Counted from the first letter of the stretch, positions 52,136 through 61,853 are shown. The stretch: 63,942 nt of DNA from Planctomycetota bacterium (GCA_031269935.1 JAISYL010000167.1:1-63942); one strand, 5' to 3'. A program made the numbers and translations. The notes: generated by a model from the letters alone, not told the origin.

Positions 52136-52474
52136 TCAATCCGCCGCCCTTTCCTTATACTTCATCCCCCAATCTCTCAGCGCTCCAATAATCGGTCGCA
52201 AACTGTTTCCCAGATCGCTCAGTGTATATTCGACTCTGGGCGGCACCTCCGCAAATATCCTTCGCACAATGAGGCCGTCCCTCTCCATACTGCGCAGGTT
52301 TTGCGTCAGCACCTTTTGACTGATGTTGGTGATGGAACGTTGCAGTTCATTGAAACGTTTGGTGCCGGCGAGCAATTCCCGCAGAATGAATATTTTCCAT
52401 TTGTTGTTGATCAACTGCATCGTTGTTTCGACGGGGCAGGGCGGCAGATCACTTTTTTTAACCTTTATCCTCAT
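52136..52474 (-). CDS. HxlR-family transcriptional regulator
   Basis: 112 residues. Winged helix with the HxlR pattern: CPVETTMQLINNKWKIFILR, RFNELQRSITNISQKVLTQN, and the wing VEYTLSDLG. The conserved Cys near the N-terminus could sense redox or aldehydes, as in some members. The start at 52474 (MRIKVKK, 'aagga' upstream) was preferred over 52489. It is divergent from the MBL-like gene, its probable target. Confidence 0.9.
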   Translation of the reverse strand: MRIKVKKSDLPPCPVETTMQLINNKWKIFILRELLAGTKRFNELQRSITNISQKVLTQNLRSMERDGLIVRRIFAEVPPRVEYTLSDLGNSLRPIIGALRDWGMKYKERAAD

Positions 52475-52591
52475 CGCAACATCCTTCATTTCAATAAAGC
52501 GAACCTTTTGGTGCGTGACTAACTTCGAGGTGCCTACTTTACAACCGGCCGTTGCCGCATACTATCCCGTTTAAGCCGGGGGCGCAATCGA

Positions 52592-52616
52592 AACCGTCAA
52601 ATACGGTATTTTTTTG
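52592..52616 (+). terminator. Hairpin with T-run in the HxlR/MBL intergenic region
   Basis: ACCGT-CAAAT-ACGGT followed by a run of T. It would stop transcription on the plus strand about 190 bp before the MBL-like gene. No gene is seen upstream of it on this strand; the rest of the 313-bp gap shows no other feature. Confidence 0.4.
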
Positions 52617-52802
52617 AGTCTCGGACACGACACGGAATGAATGGTTGGAATATCTCTCCGCGTCGGCTTGAACGGGATGGTATGCGGTGGCCATGGAGGT
52701 GAAAACGGTGCAATCCGCGGGACCCTGACATACCGCCAAGGTTTTGCCCTAAACATTTCGACGTTCCGATTGTTCGATTATATGGCTGTCATTTAGGAGA
52801 AA

Positions 52803-53663
52803 ATGATGAACATCCGTCTTGCCGCCATCGTTTGTGCCGCCGCCATTGGCTTGCCGTCTTTCGCCTTGGGCGCCGAGAAGCCGACGATCGCCTTGAAAAA
52901 TGGTTCGGTCGCGACGTATGAACTCGGCGACATGATCCTGCATGCCTATCAAACAGGCGATCCGCTTGCCGACGAATGCTTCGTTTTGGAAACGGCCGAT
53001 AAACTGATAGCCGTTGAATCCCCCCCGTTCGCCGCCAACATCGAAGACTGGAAAAACTATCTCGCCGGCAAGAACAAACCGCTAACCGATGTTTTCCTTT
53101 CCTATCATCCCAATGGCGGCAAATGGTTCGGCAACGCAACGACCCACGCCACCGAATCCGCCCAAAGAGCCATAACCGGCGGCGGCACGAAACAACTTGT
53201 CGAAAATCTCCATGGGGTCTTTGGCGACTCCTTCAATACGGATATTCCCCTTATCGACGGAATTCTGGTTCCCGGCGAGAACATCGTTGGCGGCGTCGAA
53301 TTTGAAATCATCGACGACGCCGACGGATATGACATCGCCATTCCCGCCGCCAAGGCGGTCTACCTCCACATGCTCGGCGCGAACGTTCATTCCCTTCTGG
53401 TAAACCTTGAACACATGGACGCGACCATCGCCAAGTTGGAGGGGTTCAGGAAAAACGGGTATGCCATGATTATCAGCGGTCACCACACCCCCGAGACGAT
53501 GGTCGACGCGGACATCAAAATCGCCTATATCAGGAAGGTAAAAGAAATCGCCCTAGGCAGCGCCAATAAAAATGAATTCATTCGGCGGATAAAGACCGCA
53601 TATCCATCGTATGCGGGAGAAAACTATCTGGACATGACGGCAAGCGCGTTGTTCGCGGAATGA
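52803..53663 (+). CDS. Exported metallo-beta-lactamase-fold-like protein, degenerate
   Basis: 286 residues with a signal peptide (LAAIVCAAAIGLPSFALGA). The alpha-beta layout (CFVLETADKLIAVESPPF, TDVFLSYHPNGGKWFGN, the VLYHMLGAN-like region and AMIISGHHTPETM) resembles MBL-fold hydrolases. The HxHxDH metal motif is not present; only single histidines remain at the expected places. Activity is therefore uncertain. It has an 'aggagaaa' site and is probably regulated by the divergent HxlR protein. Confidence 0.6.
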   Translation: MMNIRLAAIVCAAAIGLPSFALGAEKPTIALKNGSVATYELGDMILHAYQTGDPLADECFVLETADKLIAVESPPFAANIEDWKNYLAGKNKPLTDVFLSYHPNGGKWFGNATTHATESAQRAITGGGTKQLVENLHGVFGDSFNTDIPLIDGILVPGENIVGGVEFEIIDDADGYDIAIPAAKAVYLHMLGANVHSLLVNLEHMDATIAKLEGFRKNGYAMIISGHHTPETMVDADIKIAYIRKVKEIALGSANKNEFIRRIKTAYPSYAGENYLDMTASALFAE

Positions 53664-53703
53664 GAGGGCTTTCCGTTTTTCTTTGGAGAAAGGAGAAAGG
53701 AAT

Positions 53704-54477
53704 ATGTCGGATTGCGCGCGGGCGGTTTTGGACATCCTGCATTCGCTTCGCAGCATTCATGGGGATTTCTCCGACAGACCCGTTCCCGATGACGCCGTGC
53801 GGACAATCACGGCCGCCGCCGTTCGTGCCGCCAACGCCGGGGCTAGACAGTGCTATTCGATAATCACGGTGACCGGCATGGAGCGGGTCAAGAGCGCCTG
53901 TTGCTATCCGGCGCCCGTAGCGCTCGTTTTTCTTTCCGACCACACCCGCTTTCAAGACGAGGCGCTGCGGCGGGGTTATGGATTACGCCCATACTCACTC
54001 CATGATTTGATAACCACCGCCATCGATGCTTCGGTTGCCGGTCAAAATGCAGTGATTGCGGCCAAGGCGTTGGGTATCGATTCGCTGATAACAAACTCGA
54101 TTCTGGATCGCGTCGAGATGAACGAACTGATCGAAACACTCGGAATACCGGAGCGTGGATGCATGCCCCTGTTTGCGGTATTGTTGGGATATCCAAAAAT
54201 CGAGCCGGACCACCGCCAACAACGATACGATGGGCCGGGATTGCTCCATGCCGAAAAGTATCGCCGAATGACCGAGGATGAACGATTGGCCATGGCGTCG
54301 CAATACGACGAAGAAGGGATGGGCCTTGCCTTCGCCAAATGGCGGGAACAAGGATACCAGAGCTATTTCGACTGGTATTTCAATGCCTGGGACATCCATC
54401 CAGGCGCAAAAAACCACAAGGAACGGGATCCGGACTGGTCCGAGGACTATGCCAGGCGGGCGGGATTTATCAACTAG
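53704..54477 (+). CDS. Nitroreductase-family flavoprotein
   Basis: 257 residues. FMN-binding pattern of the family: LHSLRSIHGDFSDRPVP at the N-terminus and QNAVIAAKALGIDSLITNSI in the middle (GIGSC-like region, altered), with PLFAVLLGYPKIEPDH. NAD(P)H-dependent reduction of nitro-, quinone- or enoate-type compounds is expected. It follows the MBL-like gene by 40 bp in the same transcript. Its TAG stop is formed by the left TA of the family A repeat and its first G. Confidence 0.82.
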   Translation: MSDCARAVLDILHSLRSIHGDFSDRPVPDDAVRTITAAAVRAANAGARQCYSIITVTGMERVKSACCYPAPVALVFLSDHTRFQDEALRRGYGLRPYSLHDLITTAIDASVAGQNAVIAAKALGIDSLITNSILDRVEMNELIETLGIPERGCMPLFAVLLGYPKIEPDHRQQRYDGPGLLHAEKYRRMTEDERLAMASQYDEEGMGLAFAKWREQGYQSYFDWYFNAWDIHPGAKNHKERDPDWSEDYARRAGFIN

Positions 54478-54637
54478 GGGTCTGTCCATAAATAACTTAT
54501 AATAAATAACTTATACATGTTTAGACAAGGAACCGAGTCGCGGCGGTAAATTTTCGCCCGCGGTTGGGCAAAAATTTACGGGAGCGACATTGGTGACGCG
54601 GTATAAACATGTATAAGTTATTCATGGACGAGCCCTA
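54475..54637. repeat. Palindromic MITE-like element, family A (copy 3)
   Basis: About 163 bp between TA dinucleotides; arms 'ggggtctgtccataaataac' and 'aagttattcatggacgagcc'. The left arm has an extra 14-bp tandem copy (aataaataacttat). Inner stem 'gtaaattttcgccc' with one mismatch on the other side. The nitroreductase stop codon overlaps its left end, and its right end abuts an IS66-like fragment. Confidence 0.87.
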
Positions 54638-54790
54638 AAGACGCCCGATGCGGGGGTCGGCGGCCGGCGGCGCTCCCTTCGGGGACGATTTCCCCGCCTC
54701 GACGAATTTTCGCCTGGCGCGCGCCCGGCGGGCCACCTCGGTGATGCCGCCATCGCCCGCATACAGGGCATTTCTTTCCGTCTTGAAGTC
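54638..54790 (-). pseudogene. IS66-type transposase fragment
   Basis: On the minus strand the reading frame ALYAGDGGITEVARRARARR then KFVEAGKSSPKGAPPAADP resembles the IS66 transposase region with C-W-A-H-A-R-R-K-F-V-E-A (the W-A-H part is changed). It is cut off at the family A repeat, which suggests the repeat, or a deletion, removed the rest. The remaining gap to 55047 shows no gene. Confidence 0.55.
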
Positions 54791-55046
54791 ACGATGAACC
54801 GGTGGATGGCGAAACGAGAAAATGGTGTGGCATGATTTAGTGACGAAATTTGTCAAATTATGACGGAAAAGGTGTTTTTGATTCGTTTCGGTAACAATCA
54901 AAACCGGCATTCCCCGATCAAGACGGATAGGAAGTCCTTCCCTTAAAATTTATTTCATCGCCCGATCAAGCCTAACTGGTTGACATTTCAGCACAATCAT
55001 TAGTCGGAATTTACTCGGGGGAAGAGTTGTCGCCCGATGTAAATTT

Positions 55047-56186
55047 ATGGCAAACAACTTGCTACAAAGTATTGCCGTTAAGGCGGATGTTCCAACTGTT
55101 GCCCTATATTGGCTAAACGGAGTTCGGATCATGCAACATGTCGACATAATGGTCAACCAACGCCTCCGCGAAAGTCCCGAAGTCTTCAAGCGAAGATTGC
55201 GGGCCTTATGGAGGGGCCTTATGCGGCAATCGGTCCGAACCTCATGCCGTCCTTTAGGTCCGCGAACCGGCCGGGCGTCTTTCCCGACAACATGGCATGA
55301 CGCGTTTGAGGACCAGGATGACCCAAATGAGGCCAAAGAGATCGCCATACGCCGATCACGCTCGGCAAGAAAACCCGGGTCATCGGTTTTAAAGCGCCGT
55401 TCCGGAGGGTTTACGCTTGTCGAGCTCATGCTCTCCATCGGAATACTCGCCATGTCCATTATCTCCTTGATGAGCTTTGGCTTTAGCGTCATTCGCATGA
55501 ACAAGCTGACGGAGATGCGGATCGCCGCGTTGAATGCGATCAATGTCCAAATGAACGAACTGCTTTCAGCCGCCGCCGAAAAGGCCCGCAGCGATGTGGT
55601 CGCGGATTCTCCGGCCAAGGGGCTGCTTCTTACGCTACGCGACCGGCAAATATATCTTGACCGGTTTTCCGAGGCTCCGGACGAATTCCCGTACCGTATC
55701 ACCTTCAACCAAGCGGCCGCCATCCTGACCTATGAGTTCATGGTTCCCCTTCCCGGAGGCCGGGCGTCCGGAATCGCGGATTCAACCGAGGAGATCATGC
55801 GTCGCCACTCCGGCCGCGCGCGCGGGGCGCTTACCGTATACCTGAGGGAGGACGCGGTTCCGAAGCAATTTCTCGAATGGGGAAACAGCAAGGAATCCGG
55901 AGACTTGATTGCTTGGGATCATGACTGGTTTCCCATGGAACCTATTCAAGGCGCCAAGGGTACCGGCGACTTCACGGGGATATTCTCCGGCTCCAGTCCG
56001 GATTGGGATTCCTATAATCTCGCGAACCTGCCCATAGCCCTGACCGTCCGCTACTACACGACCGATGAGCAGGCAAAGGCGGACTCCCTGGTTCCCAACG
56101 GCGAAAACCGTTTGGATTGGGGGACCGCTCAGATAGGCGCCAGCAGGTTCTACATCATCACCCCGAATTCATTGGGCCGGTTGTGA
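55047..56186 (+). CDS. Type II/IV pseudopilin-like protein
   Basis: 379 residues as given by the ORF. The prepilin motif SGGFTLVELMLSIGILAMSI lies at residues ~119-138, followed by a globular domain. Prepilins normally have leaders of 5-20 residues; no ATG, GTG or TTG in frame lies close before the motif, so the given N-terminus is uncertain. Only the part from ~55400 is firmly supported as the pseudopilin. It begins a four-gene plus-strand run. Confidence 0.72.
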   Translation: MANNLLQSIAVKADVPTVALYWLNGVRIMQHVDIMVNQRLRESPEVFKRRLRALWRGLMRQSVRTSCRPLGPRTGRASFPTTWHDAFEDQDDPNEAKEIAIRRSRSARKPGSSVLKRRSGGFTLVELMLSIGILAMSIISLMSFGFSVIRMNKLTEMRIAALNAINVQMNELLSAAAEKARSDVVADSPAKGLLLTLRDRQIYLDRFSEAPDEFPYRITFNQAAAILTYEFMVPLPGGRASGIADSTEEIMRRHSGRARGALTVYLREDAVPKQFLEWGNSKESGDLIAWDHDWFPMEPIQGAKGTGDFTGIFSGSSPDWDSYNLANLPIALTVRYYTTDEQAKADSLVPNGENRLDWGTAQIGASRFYIITPNSLGRL

Positions 56187-56242
56187 GGCGCATCACCGCG
56201 CGGCTAGTTCATGGAACGGCGCCGAGGCATGGAGAAGTCGCG

Positions 56243-57418
56243 ATGAGATATCGTTATGGAAACCGGAACGGTATGACTCTCATCGAGATAATGATTGCCT
56301 TTTCCCTCCTTGCCGCCGTCATCGGCCTAGCCGGATCGGCGATGATGACCTTTCTCCGGCTGATGCACAACCAGATTGGCGTGATCCAGGCCGACCGGCT
56401 GGCGCAAAAGGTTTTCGTGCGGCTTGGCGAACTCCTGAGCGACGCCATCATTCCCATAGGTGTCGCCTCCGCGGACGGTTCGGATATCCCCACCGCGTGG
56501 GACGATATCGACGACGGGGCGGTCGGCTTCGGCGGCGCGTCCGGCGCCAGATGGCGGCGGGAGTTGGGCATTGGCATGGACAGCATCGCCTTTGTCCAGC
56601 CGGTGTCGATTCTGGGCAGCGGGTACGACAACAGGTACGACGTGGGCGACGATCCCCCCCGCAACGACGCGTCGGCATTCGCCAGCCGCCTGCTGGTGGG
56701 ACAGGTCCGGAGCGGCAAGGGATTTCTGGGGGCGGGCGTTGCCGCGCGAACCGACAAGTGGGGGAATTACCGGTTCGACTTCCGCGCCGGCGACGAGCCG
56801 GTGAGCGTTCTGGCCATGATGGATCCTCTTGGATTGACCGGCCCCGCCTTCGAGCGGATAGGCGTACCCACCGAGGCCGACTGGGAAACCGTCCTCCTGG
56901 CCGGCGCCGCTTCCTGGCCAGCCAGGACCTCTTTTGTCGCGGTGCGCTTCATCCCGCTCATCAACCCCGTGAACAACGAGCCGTGGATTGTCGACGAGAC
57001 CAGGGCGTTCAAGGGGCGATCCCACGACCTTGACGGCGACGGCCGGATCGACGGCCGTTTTCAGGTCGGCAGGCTTCAGCTTCTCCATTCCGGCGGCTCC
57101 GATCTGCCAACTGAAAACGCCGGGGCGACCGGCATCGTCAACGCCACCCTCCCGCAGATAACCATCGACCTGACCCCCAACATCATTCTACGGCGCGTCA
57201 ACCCCGGGGACCGGACGCCGATATTCCAGTTGGCCGATCCCGATCCGGCGGCCGGGGGCGCTTCCGACGACAGGCTTGGGGCGCTTATGAGGGTCAAGCT
57301 TCTCATCGTGGACAACTCCGGCGTGGACGGCGACGGCTTGGTCGTCCCCGTCCACGCGAAAGGGCCCGCGCCCCGGTGGCACGAGTCCGCCGTTTTCATG
57401 AAGAATATGAGCCGCTGA
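56243..57418 (+). CDS. Pseudopilin-like protein (GspJ/PulJ-like)
   Basis: 391 residues. The short leader MRYRYGNRNG is cleaved before MTLIEIMIAFSLLAAVIG, the methylated prepilin helix. The large C-terminal domain is beta-rich, with calcium-like HDLDGDGRIDGRF and DPDPAAGGASD. Size and motif fit GspJ-type minor pseudopilins. The ATG has a 'ggagaagtcgcg' site. It starts 57 bp after the first pseudopilin. Confidence 0.78.
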   Translation: MRYRYGNRNGMTLIEIMIAFSLLAAVIGLAGSAMMTFLRLMHNQIGVIQADRLAQKVFVRLGELLSDAIIPIGVASADGSDIPTAWDDIDDGAVGFGGASGARWRRELGIGMDSIAFVQPVSILGSGYDNRYDVGDDPPRNDASAFASRLLVGQVRSGKGFLGAGVAARTDKWGNYRFDFRAGDEPVSVLAMMDPLGLTGPAFERIGVPTEADWETVLLAGAASWPARTSFVAVRFIPLINPVNNEPWIVDETRAFKGRSHDLDGDGRIDGRFQVGRLQLLHSGGSDLPTENAGATGIVNATLPQITIDLTPNIILRRVNPGDRTPIFQLADPDPAAGGASDDRLGALMRVKLLIVDNSGVDGDGLVVPVHAKGPAPRWHESAVFMKNMSR

Positions 57419-57567
57419 CGATTCCCGATTCCGGCCGGGACACCGTGCGCCGAACATTGACACGCTTGCGGATTGCGGTTCCCGCCTTGGCGGGCAAAGA
57501 AGGCGTATTTGGATCGATGCCGCGTCCCGTCGATGCGAAATGGGATGGACTCTTGGGAGGATTGACC

Positions 57568-60500
57568 ATGACAATACGGGGAAAAAGCAATGGGAACCGC
57601 GGCGGCGTGCTGCTGGTGGTGCTTCTGTTTTCCGCGGTCTTCGCCGTCGCCGCGGGGTTGTATTTCTTCAGCGTCTCCCATTCCGCGTACACCGAAAACA
57701 CCGTGCTCGACAACACGGCGTCGGCGCAGGCCCACGCGGAATTCGCCGCCGGGCTGGCCATCGCCAACCTGGGCGATGTCGAGTTCAAGACGGATGAACG
57801 GGACGGCATACCCATAAGCGTACAAAGGGACTGGGTCGCCCGCGATCCCTATGGATCCGGCCGTTTCGAGCGCCGGCTGGCCGGCGCCATAGGCGCCGGA
57901 ATGGACGGTTACGAATACAGGGTCAGGGTCGTGCCAATTCGCGAAGCCCGCAAGGAAGGGGCGGTTCCGGAAAGCTGGCACGCGGGAATCGACGTCCCGG
58001 ATTATAATTTCGGCGCCGATCCCATCCGCAACTTTACCGCCGCCTACGACGTGACGGCCGTCGCGCGCCATGTCCTCTCCGACAAGAAGGCGACGATGGC
58101 GGGCGGGGGCACGGTGCGGACCGTCGCGAGCATTAAGGCGCAATCCGCCTACAACGATCTGGACAAGCTGGCGACGCTGCACCTTGACAGTCCGCGGGAG
58201 CTCGTCCTGGACCGGATCGCCCCCGCCGCCGCCCTTCCCAGCCTCGCCGCCGGATACGGCTCGACGGGGGGGGGCGAAGGGGTGTTCAAGGTCGCCGGCG
58301 AGGATCATTACTCGATCAAGAGCGTCGCCAAAATCGGCATCATAGACAAGGTCGTCGAAAGCCTGATCCGCATCAAGGCGCTTCCCACCGAGTTTTTCTC
58401 CGTATACAACAACTGGTGGACCTACGGCAAGCAGACCGTGCAATTCATGGTCGGCGACGAGCCGAACCCCAACATCCCCCGCACCCGGAATATCGGCCGC
58501 GCCGCGATTGACCGGCAGATGATTCGCCTCGATCCCGACCGGGAGTCCGACATCTACTTCAACGGCGGCAAGGTCGGGTCCTCCGATCTCAACGTCGATC
58601 GTTTTTACCCCGGCTCGGGCTGGATGAGCCGCCATTACAGGGGGCGATCCGTCAACATCGGCGAGGACGGCCTAATCGTCGAAACCACGGAAAGCGAAAC
58701 CATACCGACGACCGAGGGCCTCAAGGCCCAGAAGTCCCTGGCGGTCGGCAGCCCCGAGAACTTCCTGAATGTATACTTCAATTATGTCGATCCCTTCAAC
58801 AGCGGCACCTGGGTCGCCGACAACGCCGGCGAGGCGGCGCTCAGGGACTGGAAGAGGGGGTGGAGGCAGATCATGTTCGCCCACCACCCCAAGAACGCGA
58901 CCATCATCACCAATAACGAGGGCAATAAAACTTACGCGGCTCCCCGCGACAACTGGAAGTCCAGGCGCCGGCGCCGTTTCCCGCTGCTAATCATGCCAAT
59001 GAACGCCGACGGCGCCATGCTGGTCCGCGAATACGACGACACCGCCTACGAAAACCCCACGGGCGGACGCGCCGTTCCCCCGGACAAGTGGTACGGCACT
59101 TACACCTGGATGTACCGCCTGGGCATCACCACCGTCGCCGGCACCAGCGCCGTCCGCGGCTACAACGGCAGCTGGAGAAAACCCACCAGGGAGAACGGCA
59201 CTCCGTCGACGGAGACCCAGGGAATGAAGGCCATGGCGCCGCGCGCCTTCTCGCTGCAGGAGTTTTTGGGCCGCCGCCTCACCACCGACGCCGACGGCGT
59301 ACCCGCCAAGATTGTGAACGGCGCGATTGTCGCCGGCGTTCCCGACTACGAGCTTGACGGCGACGGCGAACGCGTTCCCTACAATCCGGACCCCGCCGGC
59401 TCGCAGACCAATTTCAACGAATCCTGGCACCGCGAGACCAGGGAGGGCGACAATTGGGGCGTGAACGAGGCAACCATTCCGCTCATGCCGCCAACGGACG
59501 GCATATACGTCAGGCTCCAGCCCGGCGATCCCGAATATGTCGAGGGCTTCCCCGGAGGCGTCGCCAAGGAGGGATACTGGCAGGCACCCGCCCAGCGCCG
59601 GCCCGGCCATGTCCAGCGGTACAAGCGCTACCAGACCGTCAAGGACTTCGCCTTTCAGCGCAACATCGGATCCGAAGCGGAGCCGGACATGCGCGATGTG
59701 ACCAGCGTGTTCCTTTCCTTCGACACCAACCAGGAGCAGGATGCCGCCTACTTCTACTACCTGCTAGAGCTGAGCGGCTCCATCGTCTGGGCGGAACGCG
59801 CGCGGATCGCCGGCGAGGATCCGGGCGAGCTGTTTCGCCACTGGTGGGAAGGCGAGCCGCGGGAGGGCCTCACCGGCCGGGAGCCCGGAATGCCCATTTC
59901 CGCCCGCGCGGACGAGGACGTCAGGAAGCTTCCCTCCGAAGAACAACTGCCGGCCCTTTTCAAGACCATGGGCATCTATGATCCGTCCGATCCGGAGAAG
60001 AGGTACCCCGACGTCAACACCATGCTTGACGGCGCGGACGCCATGTCGGGCTTCAACAAGGTCGCCTTCGTCGCCGTCGGCGAAGAGAGCGAGCTCGGCA
60101 AACCCCGGGACTTCAATTCGTGGGATTCCTCGTCCCCCGTCTACTTTTACGGCGACGACGATCTCTGGGGGGTCGCCACCGCGATGTACGCGGCGAAGGG
60201 CCTCGACATGTTCACCGGGGAGCAGCGGGATGCGCTCGTCGCGCTGTTGGAGTCGGGCGATATCGAGGGCTACAACGAAAGATGGACCGCCTTCGTCAAG
60301 GAACAGGCGCTGGAACGCATCGACCGGTACAAGGGCGACTACCAGTTCCGTCACCTTTCCGAGCGTTTCAACGGCGAGTTCAACCGCGTGCAGGCCGTCC
60401 TGTCCCTGGAGAGCGACGGGGACGTCAATCCCCACCTCGGCAAGCTGCTGGGGATGCGGTCCGAGGCCAGCGGCCGCGGCCTGTCCCTCGCGACGTTCGG

Positions 60501-61851
60501 CAGGCGCCGATTCCGCGCTCCCGCCGTTTACGTCAGGGAGTCGCCGGAGGGAACGCTGACGCGGATGCTCCAGAGGGATTTCAATCCCGATGCCTCCGGC
60601 TCCGACAATATGGCGCCGACGCGGACGATGGTGACGCTTCTGCCGGGCGAGTACAATCCGGTCGGCGACGAAAGCTCCATCGTTCCCCAAGGATACGACC
60701 TGGAGGCCAATCCGGAAACCTATCCCTGGATCGGGATGATGGCCAAGGATAACGGGGCGCTCCAGATCAACGGCAGGCGGATCGCGCCGAAGTTCATCTG
60801 GCTGGAAAACCCGCCCCAGACCAAGTCGTCCCCGTATGCGCGGGATTTGGGGATGGACGACATCCGGACCCCTCCCGAATGGTTCACCGCGCCCGATTCC
60901 GAGACCGGCGTCGTCCTCCATGACGTCATGCTCCGCGGCGACACGATCCTGGGCATGGGAGGATACAACCGCGAACGCCGCGGCGCCCTGGGCTGGCATC
61001 GCGAGGGGCCGGGCGGGCTGCCCCCGGGCGTCTACGGCAACGAAACGCGGGAAAAGAAAGTCCACGAGTTGATTTTCGGCGATCACTACGAGTATGTCAT
61101 CATGACCGCGCGCGAATCGTCTTCGGGCTTGTCGAGCGGCGAGGAACCCGGACTGTTCCCGTTCGTGACCATGGAAACGACCGACGCCGACGGCAAGGCC
61201 GGGCGCTACGTCGCCCTGTTCCGCCCCGAGGACGAGGATCCCCTGACGACGCCCAAGGCGAACACGTTTGTACCCCGCCTCCTCCCGGCCGGCGAAATGC
61301 CCACCTTCGTCGTCGAGGGCGAGGACCTGGACGGCGCCGGCATTCTCGTGGTGAACGGCAACCTCCACCTTAGAACCAGGCTTTCCTACCACGGCGTTCT
61401 GATTGTGCTGGGGAATGTCCTTGTCGAGCCCCGCCAGTACGAAATGCGCGACAGTCTCGGCAACCGCATGGACGCCGAGGGGAATCCGATCAAGGAGGTC
61501 AACGGCCTATGGTACGTGATTGATCCGCACACGCTCGAGGTTCGCCCGGATTCGGAAGGCAAGCCGGTGCAATCCAAGGGAGGGCCCGTCAACGAATGGC
61601 GCGGCGGCCTCATCGTCCAGGGCAAGGCGGTCGCGGGCGGCAAAATGGCGGTGACGCCGGAACAGGCGAATGCCGAGGGCGAGATGATTCGTCCGGCCGG
61701 CGTCATTGACATCCGCGCCAGCCGACAGGCGGTCGAGGACACCATGGGCGCCTGGATCAAGGTCGGCCCGAACGAACAGATCGTCATGAATATGACCGGC
61801 TGGTCCACGGGCGCCACGGTCACCGCCGGCGAATCAATCTGGGAGGATTGA
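57568..61851 (+). CDS. Giant PilX/GspK-like protein, 1427 residues
   Basis: One N-terminal membrane helix (~residues 11-33, GVLLVVLLFSAVFAVAAGLY) after a short basic start (MTIRGKSNGN), then >1300 residues outside the membrane. The N-terminal SAQAHAEFAAGLAIANLGD resembles PilX/GspK-type minor pilins, which are normally 200-350 residues. The C-terminus has beta strands LRTRLSYHGVLIVLGNVLVE and GGLIVQGKAV. No Walker or repeat motif is seen. It is in the pseudopilin operon; a surface tip or adhesive role is an inference. Confidence 0.7.
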   Translation: MTIRGKSNGNRGGVLLVVLLFSAVFAVAAGLYFFSVSHSAYTENTVLDNTASAQAHAEFAAGLAIANLGDVEFKTDERDGIPISVQRDWVARDPYGSGRFERRLAGAIGAGMDGYEYRVRVVPIREARKEGAVPESWHAGIDVPDYNFGADPIRNFTAAYDVTAVARHVLSDKKATMAGGGTVRTVASIKAQSAYNDLDKLATLHLDSPRELVLDRIAPAAALPSLAAGYGSTGGGEGVFKVAGEDHYSIKSVAKIGIIDKVVESLIRIKALPTEFFSVYNNWWTYGKQTVQFMVGDEPNPNIPRTRNIGRAAIDRQMIRLDPDRESDIYFNGGKVGSSDLNVDRFYPGSGWMSRHYRGRSVNIGEDGLIVETTESETIPTTEGLKAQKSLAVGSPENFLNVYFNYVDPFNSGTWVADNAGEAALRDWKRGWRQIMFAHHPKNATIITNNEGNKTYAAPRDNWKSRRRRRFPLLIMPMNADGAMLVREYDDTAYENPTGGRAVPPDKWYGTYTWMYRLGITTVAGTSAVRGYNGSWRKPTRENGTPSTETQGMKAMAPRAFSLQEFLGRRLTTDADGVPAKIVNGAIVAGVPDYELDGDGERVPYNPDPAGSQTNFNESWHRETREGDNWGVNEATIPLMPPTDGIYVRLQPGDPEYVEGFPGGVAKEGYWQAPAQRRPGHVQRYKRYQTVKDFAFQRNIGSEAEPDMRDVTSVFLSFDTNQEQDAAYFYYLLELSGSIVWAERARIAGEDPGELFRHWWEGEPREGLTGREPGMPISARADEDVRKLPSEEQLPALFKTMGIYDPSDPEKRYPDVNTMLDGADAMSGFNKVAFVAVGEESELGKPRDFNSWDSSSPVYFYGDDDLWGVATAMYAAKGLDMFTGEQRDALVALLESGDIEGYNERWTAFVKEQALERIDRYKGDYQFRHLSERFNGEFNRVQAVLSLESDGDVNPHLGKLLGMRSEASGRGLSLATFGRRRFRAPAVYVRESPEGTLTRMLQRDFNPDASGSDNMAPTRTMVTLLPGEYNPVGDESSIVPQGYDLEANPETYPWIGMMAKDNGALQINGRRIAPKFIWLENPPQTKSSPYARDLGMDDIRTPPEWFTAPDSETGVVLHDVMLRGDTILGMGGYNRERRGALGWHREGPGGLPPGVYGNETREKKVHELIFGDHYEYVIMTARESSSGLSSGEEPGLFPFVTMETTDADGKAGRYVALFRPEDEDPLTTPKANTFVPRLLPAGEMPTFVVEGEDLDGAGILVVNGNLHLRTRLSYHGVLIVLGNVLVEPRQYEMRDSLGNRMDAEGNPIKEVNGLWYVIDPHTLEVRPDSEGKPVQSKGGPVNEWRGGLIVQGKAVAGGKMAVTPEQANAEGEMIRPAGVIDIRASRQAVEDTMGAWIKVGPNEQIVMNMTGWSTGATVTAGESIWED

Positions 61852-61853
61852 CG

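Noticed and set aside
54950-55723. 257-residue minus-strand ORF
   Set aside because: It overlaps the pseudopilin gene and is its shadow; no ribosome site and atypical composition.
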